DNA of 64,000 nucleotides from contig NZ_WOEZ01000102.1 of the NCBI RefSeq assembly GCF_013177735.1, forward strand, positions 1 to 64,000, read 5' to 3'. The DNA comes from Paraburkholderia elongata (GTDB taxonomy: Bacteria > Pseudomonadota > Gammaproteobacteria > Burkholderiales > Burkholderiaceae). Positions 21,642 to 30,297 of the stretch are shown piece by piece. Under the pieces are notes generated by a model, which was given only the letters and a program-made list of their open reading frames with translations, was not told the DNA's origin and made no database searches. Position 1 is the stretch's first letter. Every line of letters starts with the position of its first letter. Both the position numbers and the translations under genes were made by a program.

Positions 21642-23111
21642 ATGGGCAAGGCAACCGGTTTTCTCGAGTTCGAGCGCCGCCACGAGGCGTACGAAGCTCC
21701 GCTCACGCGTGTGAAGCACTACAAGGAATTCGTCGCGGCACTGACCGACGACGAAGCCAAGATTCAAGGCGCGCGTTGCATGGACTGCGGCATTCCGTTC
21801 TGCAACAACGGCTGCCCGGTGAACAACATCATCCCGGACTTCAACGACCTGGTGTTCCATCAGGACTGGAAGAACGCGATCGAAGTGCTGCACTCGACGA
21901 ACAACTTCCCCGAGTTCACGGGCCGCATCTGCCCGGCGCCGTGCGAAGCGGCGTGCACGCTCGGCATCAACGACGACCCGGTGGGCATCAAGTCGATCGA
22001 ACACGCGATCATCGACAAAGCGTGGGCCGAAGGTTGGGTCGCGCCGCTGCCGCCGAAGCACAAGACCGGCAAGAAGGTCGCCGTGGTCGGATCCGGCCCC
22101 GCCGGTTTGGCCGTCGCGCAGCAACTCGCGCGCGTGGGGCACGATGTCACCGTGTTCGAGAAGAACGATCGCATCGGCGGCCTGCTGCGTTACGGCATTC
22201 CTGATTTCAAGCTGGAAAAGTGGCTGATCGACCGCCGCATGCGTCAGATGGAAGCTGAAGGCGTGACGTTCCGCGCCAACGTGTTCATCGGCAAGGCTGA
22301 TTCGCTGCCGGAGCACATCGGCAACACGTCGAAGGAAACTATCACGCCGGCCGAGCTGAAAGAACAGTTCGACGCGGTCGTGATCGCCGGTGGTTCGGAA
22401 ACGCCGCGCGATCTGCCGGTGCCGGGCCGCGAGTTGGAAGGCATCCATTACGCAATGGAATTCCTGCCGCAGCAGAACAAGGTCAACGCCGGCGACAAGG
22501 TCGCGAACCAGCTGCTTGCGAAGGGCAAGCATGTGGTCGTGATCGGTGGCGGCGACACGGGTTCGGACTGCGTCGGAACGTCGAACCGTCATGGCGCGAA
22601 GAGCGTCACGCAATTCGAACTGCTGCCGCAACCGCCGGAAGAAGAGAACAAGCCGCTCGTGTGGCCGTACTGGCCGATCAAGCTGCGCACGTCGTCGTCG
22701 CATGACGAAGGCTGCTCGCGTGACTGGGCGGTCGCCACCAAGCGCCTCGAAGGCAAGAACGGCAAGGTCGAGAAGCTGATTGCCGCGCGCGTCGAATGGA
22801 AGGACGGCAAGATGCAGGAAGTGCCGAACTCGGAGTTCGAAATGAAGGCCGATCTGGTGCTGCTGGCCATGGGCTTCACGCAACCGGTCTCGCCGGTACT
22901 GGAAGCGTTCGGCGTCGACAAGGATGCGCGCGGCAACGTGCGTGCGTCGACCGAAGGCGACAAGGCGTATTACACGTCGGTGGACAAGGTCTTCACCGCG
23001 GGCGATATGCGTCGTGGCCAGTCGCTGGTGGTGTGGGCGATTCGTGAAGGCCGTCAGTGCGCACGTGCGGTCGATGCATTCCTGATGGGTCATTCGGAAC
23101 TGCCGCGCTAA
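21642..23111 (+). CDS. gltD: Glutamate synthase (NADPH) small subunit
   Basis: A 489-residue FAD protein that feeds NADPH electrons to GltB. N-terminal cysteine clusters CMDCGIPFCNNGCP (from about residue 46) and CPAPCEAACTLG bind the two [4Fe-4S] centres. A FAD-binding VVGSGPAGLAVAQQL is near residue 150 and an NADPH-binding VVIGGGDTGSDC near 305. GDMRRGQSLVVWAI near the end is the family C-terminal flavin motif. A purine-rich ribosome-binding site (AGAGAAGAGAA) lies before the ATG. Confidence 0.97.
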   Translation: MGKATGFLEFERRHEAYEAPLTRVKHYKEFVAALTDDEAKIQGARCMDCGIPFCNNGCPVNNIIPDFNDLVFHQDWKNAIEVLHSTNNFPEFTGRICPAPCEAACTLGINDDPVGIKSIEHAIIDKAWAEGWVAPLPPKHKTGKKVAVVGSGPAGLAVAQQLARVGHDVTVFEKNDRIGGLLRYGIPDFKLEKWLIDRRMRQMEAEGVTFRANVFIGKADSLPEHIGNTSKETITPAELKEQFDAVVIAGGSETPRDLPVPGRELEGIHYAMEFLPQQNKVNAGDKVANQLLAKGKHVVVIGGGDTGSDCVGTSNRHGAKSVTQFELLPQPPEEENKPLVWPYWPIKLRTSSSHDEGCSRDWAVATKRLEGKNGKVEKLIAARVEWKDGKMQEVPNSEFEMKADLVLLAMGFTQPVSPVLEAFGVDKDARGNVRASTEGDKAYYTSVDKVFTAGDMRRGQSLVVWAIREGRQCARAVDAFLMGHSELPR

Positions 23112-23118
23112 TGTCTCT

Positions 23119-23213
23119 GTCGACCAGAGTTAGCGCTTTAGCTGTCGGCCGGAGTTAGTGCTTCAGCACTTACTCCGGGCCCATGCAAAGCACTTACTCT
23201 GGTCCCATGCAAC
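23119..23213. repeat. Paired direct and inverted repeat array after gltD
   Basis: Two 25-bp direct repeats (23119-23143 and 23144-23168, 20 of 25 identical, core GAGTTAGYGCTTYAGC) are followed by two 24-bp direct repeats (23166-23189 and 23190-23213, 21 of 24 identical, core GCACTTACTCYGGKCCCATG). The second pair is the imperfect inverse of the first, so the middle folds as GGAGTTAGTGCT / AGCACTTACTCC with one mismatch. There is no open frame of note. The pattern recalls REP/BIME-type palindromic elements. Confidence 0.8.
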
Positions 23214-23333
23214 ACGGTTGCTGCTGGTTTCCGCCCGATGGCGTAGAAACCAGCTAATACTTGCAGGACGAGGTGGAGACGACAAAGCGGTATATAAGCG
23301 GTACCTAAGCAGTACGCCAAAGCGGTAACAAAC

Positions 23334-23368
23334 AAAGCCGGGCACCTGAGAGGGTGACCCGGCTTTTT
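23334..23368 (+). terminator. Terminator after gltD
   Basis: AAAGCCGGG (23334-23342) pairs with CCCGGCTTT (23358-23366), extended inward by CACC/GGTG, and ends in a T-run. The 400-base gap between gltD and the next gene otherwise holds only the repeat array before this and unremarkable sequence after it. Confidence 0.85.
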
Positions 23369-23511
23369 CATGTCTGCCTCGCGCTAATGGCTCATTGCGC
23401 GTTCGCTCAAGGACTACTTCACGGGCTCGCATTGTGCGGCGTGACTGTGCGTTGCCCGCTCGGACGCGAACGTGAGATCGCGGGCTGCACGCGGCGGCTT
23501 ATCACGCGGCG

Positions 23512-24777
23512 TTACTTCCGGTAGCGCTCCAGCGTCAGCCCATCGAGATCGATCTCCGGCTTGCGCTGCGTAATCAAATCCGCGACCACCCGGCCCGAAC
23601 CCATCGACATCGCCCAACCCGTCGAGCCATGTCCGACGTTCAGCCAGAGATTGTCCACGCCGGATGGGCCGAGCAACGGCGCGCCATCGGGCGTCATTGG
23701 CCGGCGGCCGACCCAGAAGTGCGCGGAGGTCGGATTGGCAGCGTGCGGAAACCAGTCGCTGAGCACTTTCATCAGCGTCTGCAAGGCCTGCTCGCGCAAG
23801 GTTGTCTGGCGATTGCCGAGCTCCGCGGTGCCGGCCACGCGCAGGTTGTTGCCGAAGCGCGTGATCGCCGTTTTCAGCGATTCGTCCATGAGTGCCGCAC
23901 GCGGGGCTTTTTCTTCGTCGGTGACGGGCAGCGTCGCTGAATAGCCTTTGACCGGATAGAGCGGCACCTTCACGCCGAGCGGCGCGAGCAGCGCAGCACT
24001 GTCGACGCCCAGCGCCACCACCACCGCCTCCGCTCGCAACGTTTCACTGCCGCGTTCGCTTTCGATATGCACCGCGCGAACCGTACCGCCTCGTACGTCG
24101 AGCGAGCTCACGCGGGTATCGAAGCGAAAGCGCACGCCGTTGCGCTCGCAGATCGCACGCAGTTCGCGGGTGAAGCGGGCGCAATCGCCGGCTTCGTCGT
24201 CGGGGAGATAGAGACCCGAGAGCGGCGTCTGACGCGCCCAGCGCAAACCCGGTTCGATCTCGACGCACTGCGCCGCGCTGACCTCACGATGCGCGATGCC
24301 GGCATCGCGCAAGACTGCCAACGCCGGCTGCGCGAGTTCGACGTCGTACTCGCTGCGGAACAACTGCAGATACCCAAGGCTGCGGCCATAGTCGAACGGA
24401 TGACGGCCGCGGAATTCGTGCAGACACTCCCGGCTGTAATAAGCGATGCGTTGCATGCGCTGCTTGTTGACGCGAAAGCGTTCGAGGTCGCATTCGCGCA
24501 GCCAGCGCGCGATCCAGCGCCATTGAGCCGGATCGAAGGTGGGACGGAAAATCAGCGGCGAAGCCGGCTTGCACAGATACTTGAGGATCTTCGCCGGCAT
24601 GCCGGGCGCGGCCCACGGCGTCACATAGCCCGGCGCGATCACGCCGGCGTTGCCGAAACTGGTGGAGAGCGCGACGTCCGGCTCCTGCTCGATCACGGTG
24701 ACGTCGCAGCCTTGCTGGCGCAGATAAAACGCGGTGGCGACGCCGATCACGCCGCCGCCCAGAACAATCGTTTTCAT
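23512..24777 (-). CDS. FAD-dependent D-amino acid dehydrogenase (DadA-like)
   Basis: A 421-residue flavoprotein of the DAO family that oxidatively deaminates D-amino acids at the membrane. The N-terminal VLGGGVIGVATAFYL dinucleotide-binding loop (about 5-19), STSFGNAGVIAPGYVTPWA, and the C-terminal GHGSTGWAMSMGSGRVVADLI are typical of DadA proteins. The MFS transporter gene lies 17 bases upstream on the same strand, so the pair probably takes up and oxidises an amino or organic acid. DadA is used here as a family name; no alanine racemase gene is adjacent, so the substrate is not settled. Confidence 0.88.
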   Translation of the reverse strand: MKTIVLGGGVIGVATAFYLRQQGCDVTVIEQEPDVALSTSFGNAGVIAPGYVTPWAAPGMPAKILKYLCKPASPLIFRPTFDPAQWRWIARWLRECDLERFRVNKQRMQRIAYYSRECLHEFRGRHPFDYGRSLGYLQLFRSEYDVELAQPALAVLRDAGIAHREVSAAQCVEIEPGLRWARQTPLSGLYLPDDEAGDCARFTRELRAICERNGVRFRFDTRVSSLDVRGGTVRAVHIESERGSETLRAEAVVVALGVDSAALLAPLGVKVPLYPVKGYSATLPVTDEEKAPRAALMDESLKTAITRFGNNLRVAGTAELGNRQTTLREQALQTLMKVLSDWFPHAANPTSAHFWVGRRPMTPDGAPLLGPSGVDNLWLNVGHGSTGWAMSMGSGRVVADLITQRKPEIDLDGLTLERYRK

Positions 24778-24794
24778 GTGGTTGTACGGCGATT

Positions 24795-26054
24795 TCAGGC
24801 GGCAGGACGAGCCACGCCGAGCACTTTACCCTTGGTTTCCGGCAGGCACACTGCGGCGACGATCACCAGCAGATAGCCCGAACCGGCGACGATGCCCATC
24901 GCCTTAACCAGCGTCATGGTTTGCGACAGTGTACCGACCAGGATCGGAAAGAACGAGCCGAGACCGCGGCCCAGGTTGTAGCAGAAGCCTTGCCCCGAGC
25001 CCCGGATCGAATTCGGATAGAGCTCGGACAAATACGCACCGACGCCCGCGAAAATCCCTTGTACGACAATGCCGAGCGGGAAGCCTAGCGCGAGCATCAT
25101 GCCGTCGGTGATTGGCAGCATCGTGTAGACCATGCCGAGCACGAACGAGCCGATCGCGAATGGCACGAACGACGCGCGCCGACCGATCTTGTCGCACAGA
25201 ACCGCCCCGACCATATAACCGGTGAACGAGCCGACGATCAGCACGATCAGATAGCCGCTGGTGTTGAAGACCGACAGATGGCGCACGGTTTTCAGATAGG
25301 TCGGCAGCCAGGTGGTGATCGCGTAATAGCCGCCGAGCATGCCGGTGCAGAGCACGCTGCCTAGCACTGTCGTTTTGAGGTGAGGAAAGGAGAAAATCTG
25401 CAGGAAGTGGGAAGTATCGAAGCCGCCTTCGCGAGCGCGGCGCGTTTCGAGAAAGATTTCAGGGTCGCTCACATTGCGGCGGATGTAGATGATCCACAGC
25501 GCGGGCAGCAGGCCGATCCAGAAGCAGGCGCGCCATGCATACTGTTCCGGCAGCAGCGCGAAGAACGCCCAATAGATGATGGCCGCCGCGGCCCAGCCGA
25601 ACGACCAGCTGCTTTGCACGGTGCCGACGGCTTTCGCACGATGCTGAGGTGAACGGATGGTTTCGGCCATCATGATCGTCACGACCGACCATTCACCGCC
25701 GAAGCCGATGCCTTGCAGCGTGCGGGTGGTGAGCAGTTGCCAGAACGAGTGGGTGAAGCCTGACAGGCAGGTGAAGATCGCGAAGGTGGCGATGGTCCAC
25801 TGGAGGACCCGCACTCGCCCATAGCGGTCGGCGAGGATACCGGCGAGCCAGCCGCCGATCGCCGACGAAATCAGCGAACTGGTCGCGATCATGCCGGCTT
25901 CGCTTTTGGTCATGCCCCACGTCGCGATCAGCGTCGGAATGAGGAATGTGTAGATCATGAAGTCGAAGGCGTCGACCGCGTAGCCGCCGAAGCCAGCGTA
26001 GAGGGTGCGGCGTTCGCGCTGTGTCAGTTCGGTGAACCATTGGAGAGAGGGCAT
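24795..26054 (-). CDS. MFS transporter, organic acid/sugar acid:H+ symporter type
   Basis: A 419-residue 12-helix major facilitator. The first helix carries GGYAVDAFDFMIYTF, a motif of the aromatic-acid and sialic/carboxylate symporter groups. LADRYGRVRVL between helices 2 and 3 is the MFS signature loop, repeated as CDKIGRRASF in the second half. ELYPNSIRGSGQGFCYNLGR is also typical of these symporters. The substrate cannot be read from sequence; co-transcription with the D-amino acid dehydrogenase suggests an amino acid or related acid. Confidence 0.88.
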   Translation of the reverse strand: MPSLQWFTELTQRERRTLYAGFGGYAVDAFDFMIYTFLIPTLIATWGMTKSEAGMIATSSLISSAIGGWLAGILADRYGRVRVLQWTIATFAIFTCLSGFTHSFWQLLTTRTLQGIGFGGEWSVVTIMMAETIRSPQHRAKAVGTVQSSWSFGWAAAAIIYWAFFALLPEQYAWRACFWIGLLPALWIIYIRRNVSDPEIFLETRRAREGGFDTSHFLQIFSFPHLKTTVLGSVLCTGMLGGYYAITTWLPTYLKTVRHLSVFNTSGYLIVLIVGSFTGYMVGAVLCDKIGRRASFVPFAIGSFVLGMVYTMLPITDGMMLALGFPLGIVVQGIFAGVGAYLSELYPNSIRGSGQGFCYNLGRGLGSFFPILVGTLSQTMTLVKAMGIVAGSGYLLVIVAAVCLPETKGKVLGVARPAA

Positions 26055-26304
26055 GTTTTTTTATGGTCTCCAGGCGGTTTTTGCCTTCCGGCGGCTTGAT
26101 CGTGGGTTTTTGTATTCTAAGGGGATGGGGTGTTGTGCGGCCAGTTGTGGTCAAAAATGGCGACGGGGTAAGAAACTCCATTCCGGTTCCTTACGAACTA
26201 CTACCGTGTAACCCAAAAATCATTGACCGCCGTTAAACTGCGCCGGTAGCGCTCAAGCTGCGAAAATCCTCCTCACGCCCGCGCTCGCCATCTCGCCACC
26301 CTTC

Positions 26305-27231
26305 ATGCCCGCAACCGCACAAACCTGCTCGCCATCTCGCCGCTCCGCGAGTACGTCTTTGCGGGCCTATCAGTCGCGCCGCGCGTTCCTGAAATCCTCG
26401 GCAAGCGTGCTGTTGCTCTCCGGTATGAGCAGTTCGCTGCTATCGGCTTGCGGGGGCGGAAATCTGAACACGGATCAGCCGGAAACGCCGCGCATCGCGT
26501 CGGTGAACAACTTTCGCGATGTGGCGGGCGCGGCTGCCGGCTATCCCACTGTCGACGGCAAGCAGATGCGCCGCGGCGCCTTCTATCGCTCGAACGCGCT
26601 GACTCTCAGCGCTGCCGACGCGGCCGCCGTCGACAAACTCGGCATCGCCTCGGTCTACGATCTGCGCACGCCCGGCGAAATCGCGCGCACTGCGGATATC
26701 CTGCCGACCGGCGCGACGTCGCAAGCGCTCGACGTCCTGGGTATCAGCGACTTCGTCGCGCCAACGTTCGATACGGCAGGCGCCGCCGTCGCGTTCATGG
26801 AAGGGGAGGCGCGCGCCTATGTCACCGGCGCTGCCCAGCGCGTCGGCTACGGCGAGGTCCTCACGCGACTCGCCAATGGCGCCGGCGCGCAACTGTTTCA
26901 TTCCAACGCGGGTAAGGATCGTGCCGGCTGGGTTGCGGCACTCCTGCTCAGCATCGCCAACGTGCCGCTCGACGTCATCACGCAGGACTATCTGCTGAGT
27001 AACGTTTACCTGGCCCAATCGATCGAGGCACAGACCGCCACGCTGCGTGCGCAGGATGGCGACGCGGTCGCAACGGTCGAGTCGCCCTTGTTCAACGTCC
27101 AGGAAAGTTATCTGCAAGCGGGGTTCGATCAGGTGCAGGCGAGCTACGGCACGATGGCGAGCTATCTGACACAAGGCCTTGGCTTGTCTCAAGCAACGAT
27201 CGACATGTTGCGCGACCGCCTCGTCGTCTGA
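26305..27231 (+). CDS. Exported tyrosine-phosphatase-like lipoprotein lacking the catalytic cysteine
   Basis: A 308-residue protein with a twin-arginine export signal (QSRRAFLKSSASVLLLSG, from about residue 23) that runs into a lipobox-like LLSAC, so it is probably a Tat-exported lipoprotein. The body matches the Y_phosphatase3 family: NFRDVAG, MRRGAFYRSN, YDLRTPGEI and the P-loop. The P-loop reads HSNAGKDRAGW, where active members have HCxxGKDRTG. Ser replaces the nucleophile, and two further positions differ. It is therefore likely a pseudophosphatase that binds phosphate or a phospholipid headgroup without hydrolysis, which is an inference. Single gene, divergent from the MFS gene. Confidence 0.83.
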   Translation: MPATAQTCSPSRRSASTSLRAYQSRRAFLKSSASVLLLSGMSSSLLSACGGGNLNTDQPETPRIASVNNFRDVAGAAAGYPTVDGKQMRRGAFYRSNALTLSAADAAAVDKLGIASVYDLRTPGEIARTADILPTGATSQALDVLGISDFVAPTFDTAGAAVAFMEGEARAYVTGAAQRVGYGEVLTRLANGAGAQLFHSNAGKDRAGWVAALLLSIANVPLDVITQDYLLSNVYLAQSIEAQTATLRAQDGDAVATVESPLFNVQESYLQAGFDQVQASYGTMASYLTQGLGLSQATIDMLRDRLVV

Positions 27232-27295
27232 CTCGCGCTCGCCGCGCCTAGTGTTGCGCGGAACACGTCGGCAGGTGCCGACGAAAAAAACAGGC

Positions 27296-27328
27296 GAAAA
27301 AAAGTCCGCCCCAAGTAACTGGGCGGAC
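27296..27328 (-). terminator. Terminator of the kinase/regulator operon
   Basis: On the minus strand GTCCGCCC and GGGCGGAC form a perfect 8-bp stem (arms at 27304-27311 and 27321-27328), followed by seven T. It ends the two-component operon that reads leftward. Confidence 0.85.
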
Positions 27329-27459
27329 AGAGAAGGGCGGCATCGAGGTTGCCGGGGGCGACTATAAGGCCACAGCGATCGCGAAACCCCATCCAGTAAG
27401 GGCGCGTAAGTGACCATAAGTGCCCATACTCAACGCCGCTCAACCCTTCTCAACCATCC

Positions 27460-28731
27460 TTACGCTTGCGCCGGCCCAACCGGCAATTCGATCCGTACTT
27501 CCAGCCCGCCTTGCGCGTGATTGCGTACATGGCAGCGTCCGCCGCGATGGTGCGCGAGCCGCGCGACGATCGCGAGACCCAGGCCACAATGACCTTCGCC
27601 GCCGCGCGCGGCGTCAAGCCGTACGAACGGTTTCATCGCCGCCGCGATGCGGTCATCGGGAATGCCCGGGCCGTGGTCGCGCACGCTGATGACCCAATGC
27701 CGGTCATTGCGCGCCGTGGCGATATTCACCGGCGGCGCGCCGTGCTCGAGCGCGTTGTCGACGAGGTTCGTGACCAGCCGGTCGAGCAGGGTGCGCGGCA
27801 GCGTGAACGACGAACCGGCGCGCAGATCGAGCGTGAACAGCGGCGTCTCGGTGCTGTCGCTGGCGGAAAACTGTTCCTGCAGGAATTCGTCGACTTCGAC
27901 CGGTGGCCCCGCGTCGGCGGACTGGCCGGCAAACTCCAGAAACTGCTGGACGATGTTGGTCAGCGAGTCGACGTCGCGGATCAGACCGGCCCGCTCGTTT
28001 TCCGCGACCAGCACGCTCGCGCGCAACTTGAGCCGCGTGAGCGGCGCTTTCAGATCGTGCGCGACGCCGGCCAGCATCACCGCCTGGTCGTCGCCGGCCT
28101 CGTTCAGGCGCCGCATCATGTCGTTGAAGGAGCCGATCAGATCGCGCAGTTCACGCGGGCCTTGCTCGGTCACGGGTTCCGGCCGGCCGCCTGACCCGAA
28201 CGCGCGAGCGGCGTCGGCCACGCGCGACAGCGGCCGCTGCATCTGCCAGACCGCGAACAGCGACAGGATCAGCGCGGCCGCCAGCATCGAGATGGATTCG
28301 ACCAGGAAGCGCGGGCGCGGCGGTACGTCCACCGGCACGACGACCCAGTTCGACTTGCCGGGGAACAGCACCCATAACTGCGGCGGATGCAGGTCGTCGA
28401 CGGCGATCTGCGTGCCGGGTGGCAGGTTCTCGTGCAAATGCCGGCTCAATTCGACCAGCGGATGAGCGGTGGGCGTGCGCAGATGGACGCTCGACGGCAT
28501 GTTCCAAGTGGGCACGAGGTGCACACGCATGGCGGGCGCGAGCGCGGCGCCCTTCATCGGCTCGCCGTTGATGGCCTGCAGCACCAGCAGGATGCCGCGC
28601 GCGAAGCCGTCGATTTCGTGGCGCGGCGGCTGCATCACCACCAGCACGAACCATCCGGCCTGAATCGCGAACAACACCGCTGTCGATAGCAACGCCATTC
28701 TGCCGAACAGCGTGTTCAGCGGGTTTCTCAT
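27460..28731 (-). CDS. Sensor histidine kinase (EnvZ-like)
   Basis: A 423-residue inner-membrane kinase. Two membrane segments (about 11-31 and 142-163) flank a periplasmic domain of about 110 residues. A HAMP linker follows, then the dimerisation domain with the phospho-acceptor in AGVAHDLKAPLTRLK (near residue 225), and an HATPase domain with NLVDNALEHG, DHGPGIP and GLGLAIV. Its start overlaps the stop of the response regulator by four bases, so the two are translationally coupled. The signal is unknown. It may also phosphorylate the orphan paralogous regulator at 31897-32637. Confidence 0.93.
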   Translation of the reverse strand: MRNPLNTLFGRMALLSTAVLFAIQAGWFVLVVMQPPRHEIDGFARGILLVLQAINGEPMKGAALAPAMRVHLVPTWNMPSSVHLRTPTAHPLVELSRHLHENLPPGTQIAVDDLHPPQLWVLFPGKSNWVVVPVDVPPRPRFLVESISMLAAALILSLFAVWQMQRPLSRVADAARAFGSGGRPEPVTEQGPRELRDLIGSFNDMMRRLNEAGDDQAVMLAGVAHDLKAPLTRLKLRASVLVAENERAGLIRDVDSLTNIVQQFLEFAGQSADAGPPVEVDEFLQEQFSASDSTETPLFTLDLRAGSSFTLPRTLLDRLVTNLVDNALEHGAPPVNIATARNDRHWVISVRDHGPGIPDDRIAAAMKPFVRLDAARGGEGHCGLGLAIVARLAHHRGGRCHVRNHAQGGLEVRIELPVGPAQA

Positions 28732-29468
28732 GCGCTTGAGGCAGCCTCGTCGGCGAACGGTGTGCCGTCGGCGTCGGGCACGAACACGTAGCCTTTGCCG
28801 CGCACCGTCTGCACGTAGCAGGGATTGGACGGGTCGTCTTCGATCACGCGGCGCAGGCGCCAGATCGGTACGTCGAGGCTGCGGTCGCGGAAGGCGAGAT
28901 TGTCGCGATGCACGAGATCGTGAATCAGCACGCGCGACAGCACCTTGTACGGATTGTTGACGAAGATCTTTAGCAGCGCGAACTCACTGTCGCGCAGCGG
29001 CAGCTTCGAGTCGTCGCGTGACAGCGAGCGGGTGGCGAAGTCGAGTTCGAACGGGCCGAAGCGATAAGGCTTGCGGGCTTCCGGGGCACTCGTGGTGGAC
29101 GGCCCACGGCGGCGTAGCACTGTATGGATGCGCGCGAGCAGCTCGCGTGGGTCGAACGGCTTGGTCAGATAGTCGTCCGCGCCGAGCGAAAGCCCGACGA
29201 TACGGTCGGCCACCGTACCGCGCGCCGTCACGAAGATCACCGGAATGTCGTCGCCGGCGGCGCGCAAGGCGGTGAGCGCGCGCAAGCCGTCGGTGTTCGG
29301 CATCATGATGTCGAGCACGACGACCGACGGCCGTTCACGTTCGAGCCGGCGCTGCAGATGGGTGCCGTCGTGCAGCACCGAGGCGTCGAAGCCGTTCGTC
29401 TGCAGAAACTTGCAAAGCAGATCGCGTACGACCGGATCGTCGTCGACGATAAGGACCTGTGGATTCAT
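28728..29468 (-). CDS. OmpR-family response regulator, partner of the adjacent kinase
   Basis: A 246-residue transcription factor. The receiver domain has acidic DDD at 9-11, phospho-acceptor Asp53 in VLDIMMP and Lys103 in TKPF. The winged-helix domain ends with RSLDVPIWRLRR and GKGYVFV, the OmpR/PhoB pattern. A second regulator of exactly the same length lies 2.4 kb away (31897-32637); an ungapped comparison by eye gives about 143 of 246 identical residues. First gene of a two-gene operon with the histidine kinase. Confidence 0.94.
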   Translation of the reverse strand: MNPQVLIVDDDPVVRDLLCKFLQTNGFDASVLHDGTHLQRRLERERPSVVVLDIMMPNTDGLRALTALRAAGDDIPVIFVTARGTVADRIVGLSLGADDYLTKPFDPRELLARIHTVLRRRGPSTTSAPEARKPYRFGPFELDFATRSLSRDDSKLPLRDSEFALLKIFVNNPYKVLSRVLIHDLVHRDNLAFRDRSLDVPIWRLRRVIEDDPSNPCYVQTVRGKGYVFVPDADGTPFADEAASSA

Positions 29469-29898
29469 GGCGAAATTCTAGACTGGCGCGCGTGACACGC
29501 GACCGACTGTTTTCTTACCAATGCTTACGTAAACTCGCACAGTCTTTACCGATTTAGGTGTCAGGCCCGTCACCAAAGGCTCACGGCCTATTTCAGCGTT
29601 GCATATTCGGCAATACGCCGGCAACGCGTTGGCAACGTGCAGCGCGGCGCGGCAGTCATTTTGCGTCGCTTAAATTCCTCCGATGAAAGAATTTGCGCGC
29701 AATTGCTACTGCTGGCAATGGGACGCAACGGGTCGTAAGAACCGCCGGAAAGCGCGCTTTCCTTCGTGCATCGCCACCGCGTGCGCGGCGAGATGATTCG
29801 TCTTGCAGTACGTCGCGCCGCATGTCGAAAACAGCCTAACGCCTTGGGCCCACGACAGGCGGCGTGAAATCGAAACCTAACGCCACGCGAGGCTCATC
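29469..29898. promoter_or_regulatory. 430-bp intergenic control region between the regulator and the secreted-protein cluster
   Basis: No gene of note is seen. Upstream of the regulator, TTAC occurs at 29515, 29525 and 29546, i.e. at 10 and 21 base spacing on one face of the helix, a pattern expected of OmpR-family direct-repeat sites. Further along there is a perfect 16-bp palindrome GGAAAGCGCGCTTTCC (29747-29762). It must hold divergent promoters for both sides. Binding is an inference. Confidence 0.4.
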
Positions 29899-30081
29899 AT
29901 GACCGTTCACAGCAATCTCAGTTCAACCCGCTTTTCTTCGCTCGCGCCCATGCCGGCGGCGGAAAAGCCCGCAACTTCAAACAACTCGCCGGCTGCGCCG
30001 CGGGCACGGGAGTCCGCTAACGAGGCGCTCCCGTCGCTGCCGTCGGGGCTGATCGGCCATCACGTCAACACGACTGCCTGA
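29899..30081 (+). CDS. Small hypothetical protein, 60 residues
   Basis: A short open frame with a GAGG ribosome-binding site (29888-29891) seven bases before the ATG. The product is polar, rich in Ser, Ala, Pro and Asn, without a membrane segment, signal peptide or recognisable motif. It is the first reading frame after the large control region, and the DUF6726-like lipoprotein gene starts 15 bases after its stop, so a small operon is plausible. I do not recognise a family. Low-complexity composition leaves it uncertain whether it is a real protein. Confidence 0.42.
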   Translation: MTVHSNLSSTRFSSLAPMPAAEKPATSNNSPAAPRARESANEALPSLPSGLIGHHVNTTA

Positions 30082-30096
30082 CGCACCGAGGCCCGT

Positions 30097-30294
30097 GTGT
30101 CGACCCCAAGCATTCCTGACCGCTTCATCCGTGTCACTGCGTGGTTGACGCTCGGCGCGGCGCTGCTGCCACTCGGCGGCTGCGCCGTCGCCGCGCTGCC
30201 GTGCCGGCTGACGTCGGCCACGCTGAAAATCATCCCGGTCGTCGGCCATGCCGCGGCCACGCCGTTCGACATGTGTTCATCCGCCATCGACTGA
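30097..30294 (+). CDS. DUF6726-like small lipoprotein
   Basis: A 65-residue protein with a hydrophobic N-terminal segment (VTAWLTLGAALLPLGGC) that ends in a lipobox-like LGGC at about residues 26-29. CRLTSATLKIIPVVGHAAATPFD and a second cysteine near the end follow. This layout matches the small DUF6726 lipoproteins common in Burkholderiales, whose function is unknown. The start is a GTG. The next gene begins three bases after the stop, so the two are probably co-translated. Confidence 0.66.
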   Translation: MSTPSIPDRFIRVTAWLTLGAALLPLGGCAVAALPCRLTSATLKIIPVVGHAAATPFDMCSSAID

Positions 30295-30297
30295 ATC

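Noticed and set aside
21612..23093. 493-codon minus-strand frame across gltD
   Set aside because: Mirror frame of gltD; the plus strand carries all cysteine clusters and nucleotide-binding loops of the small subunit.
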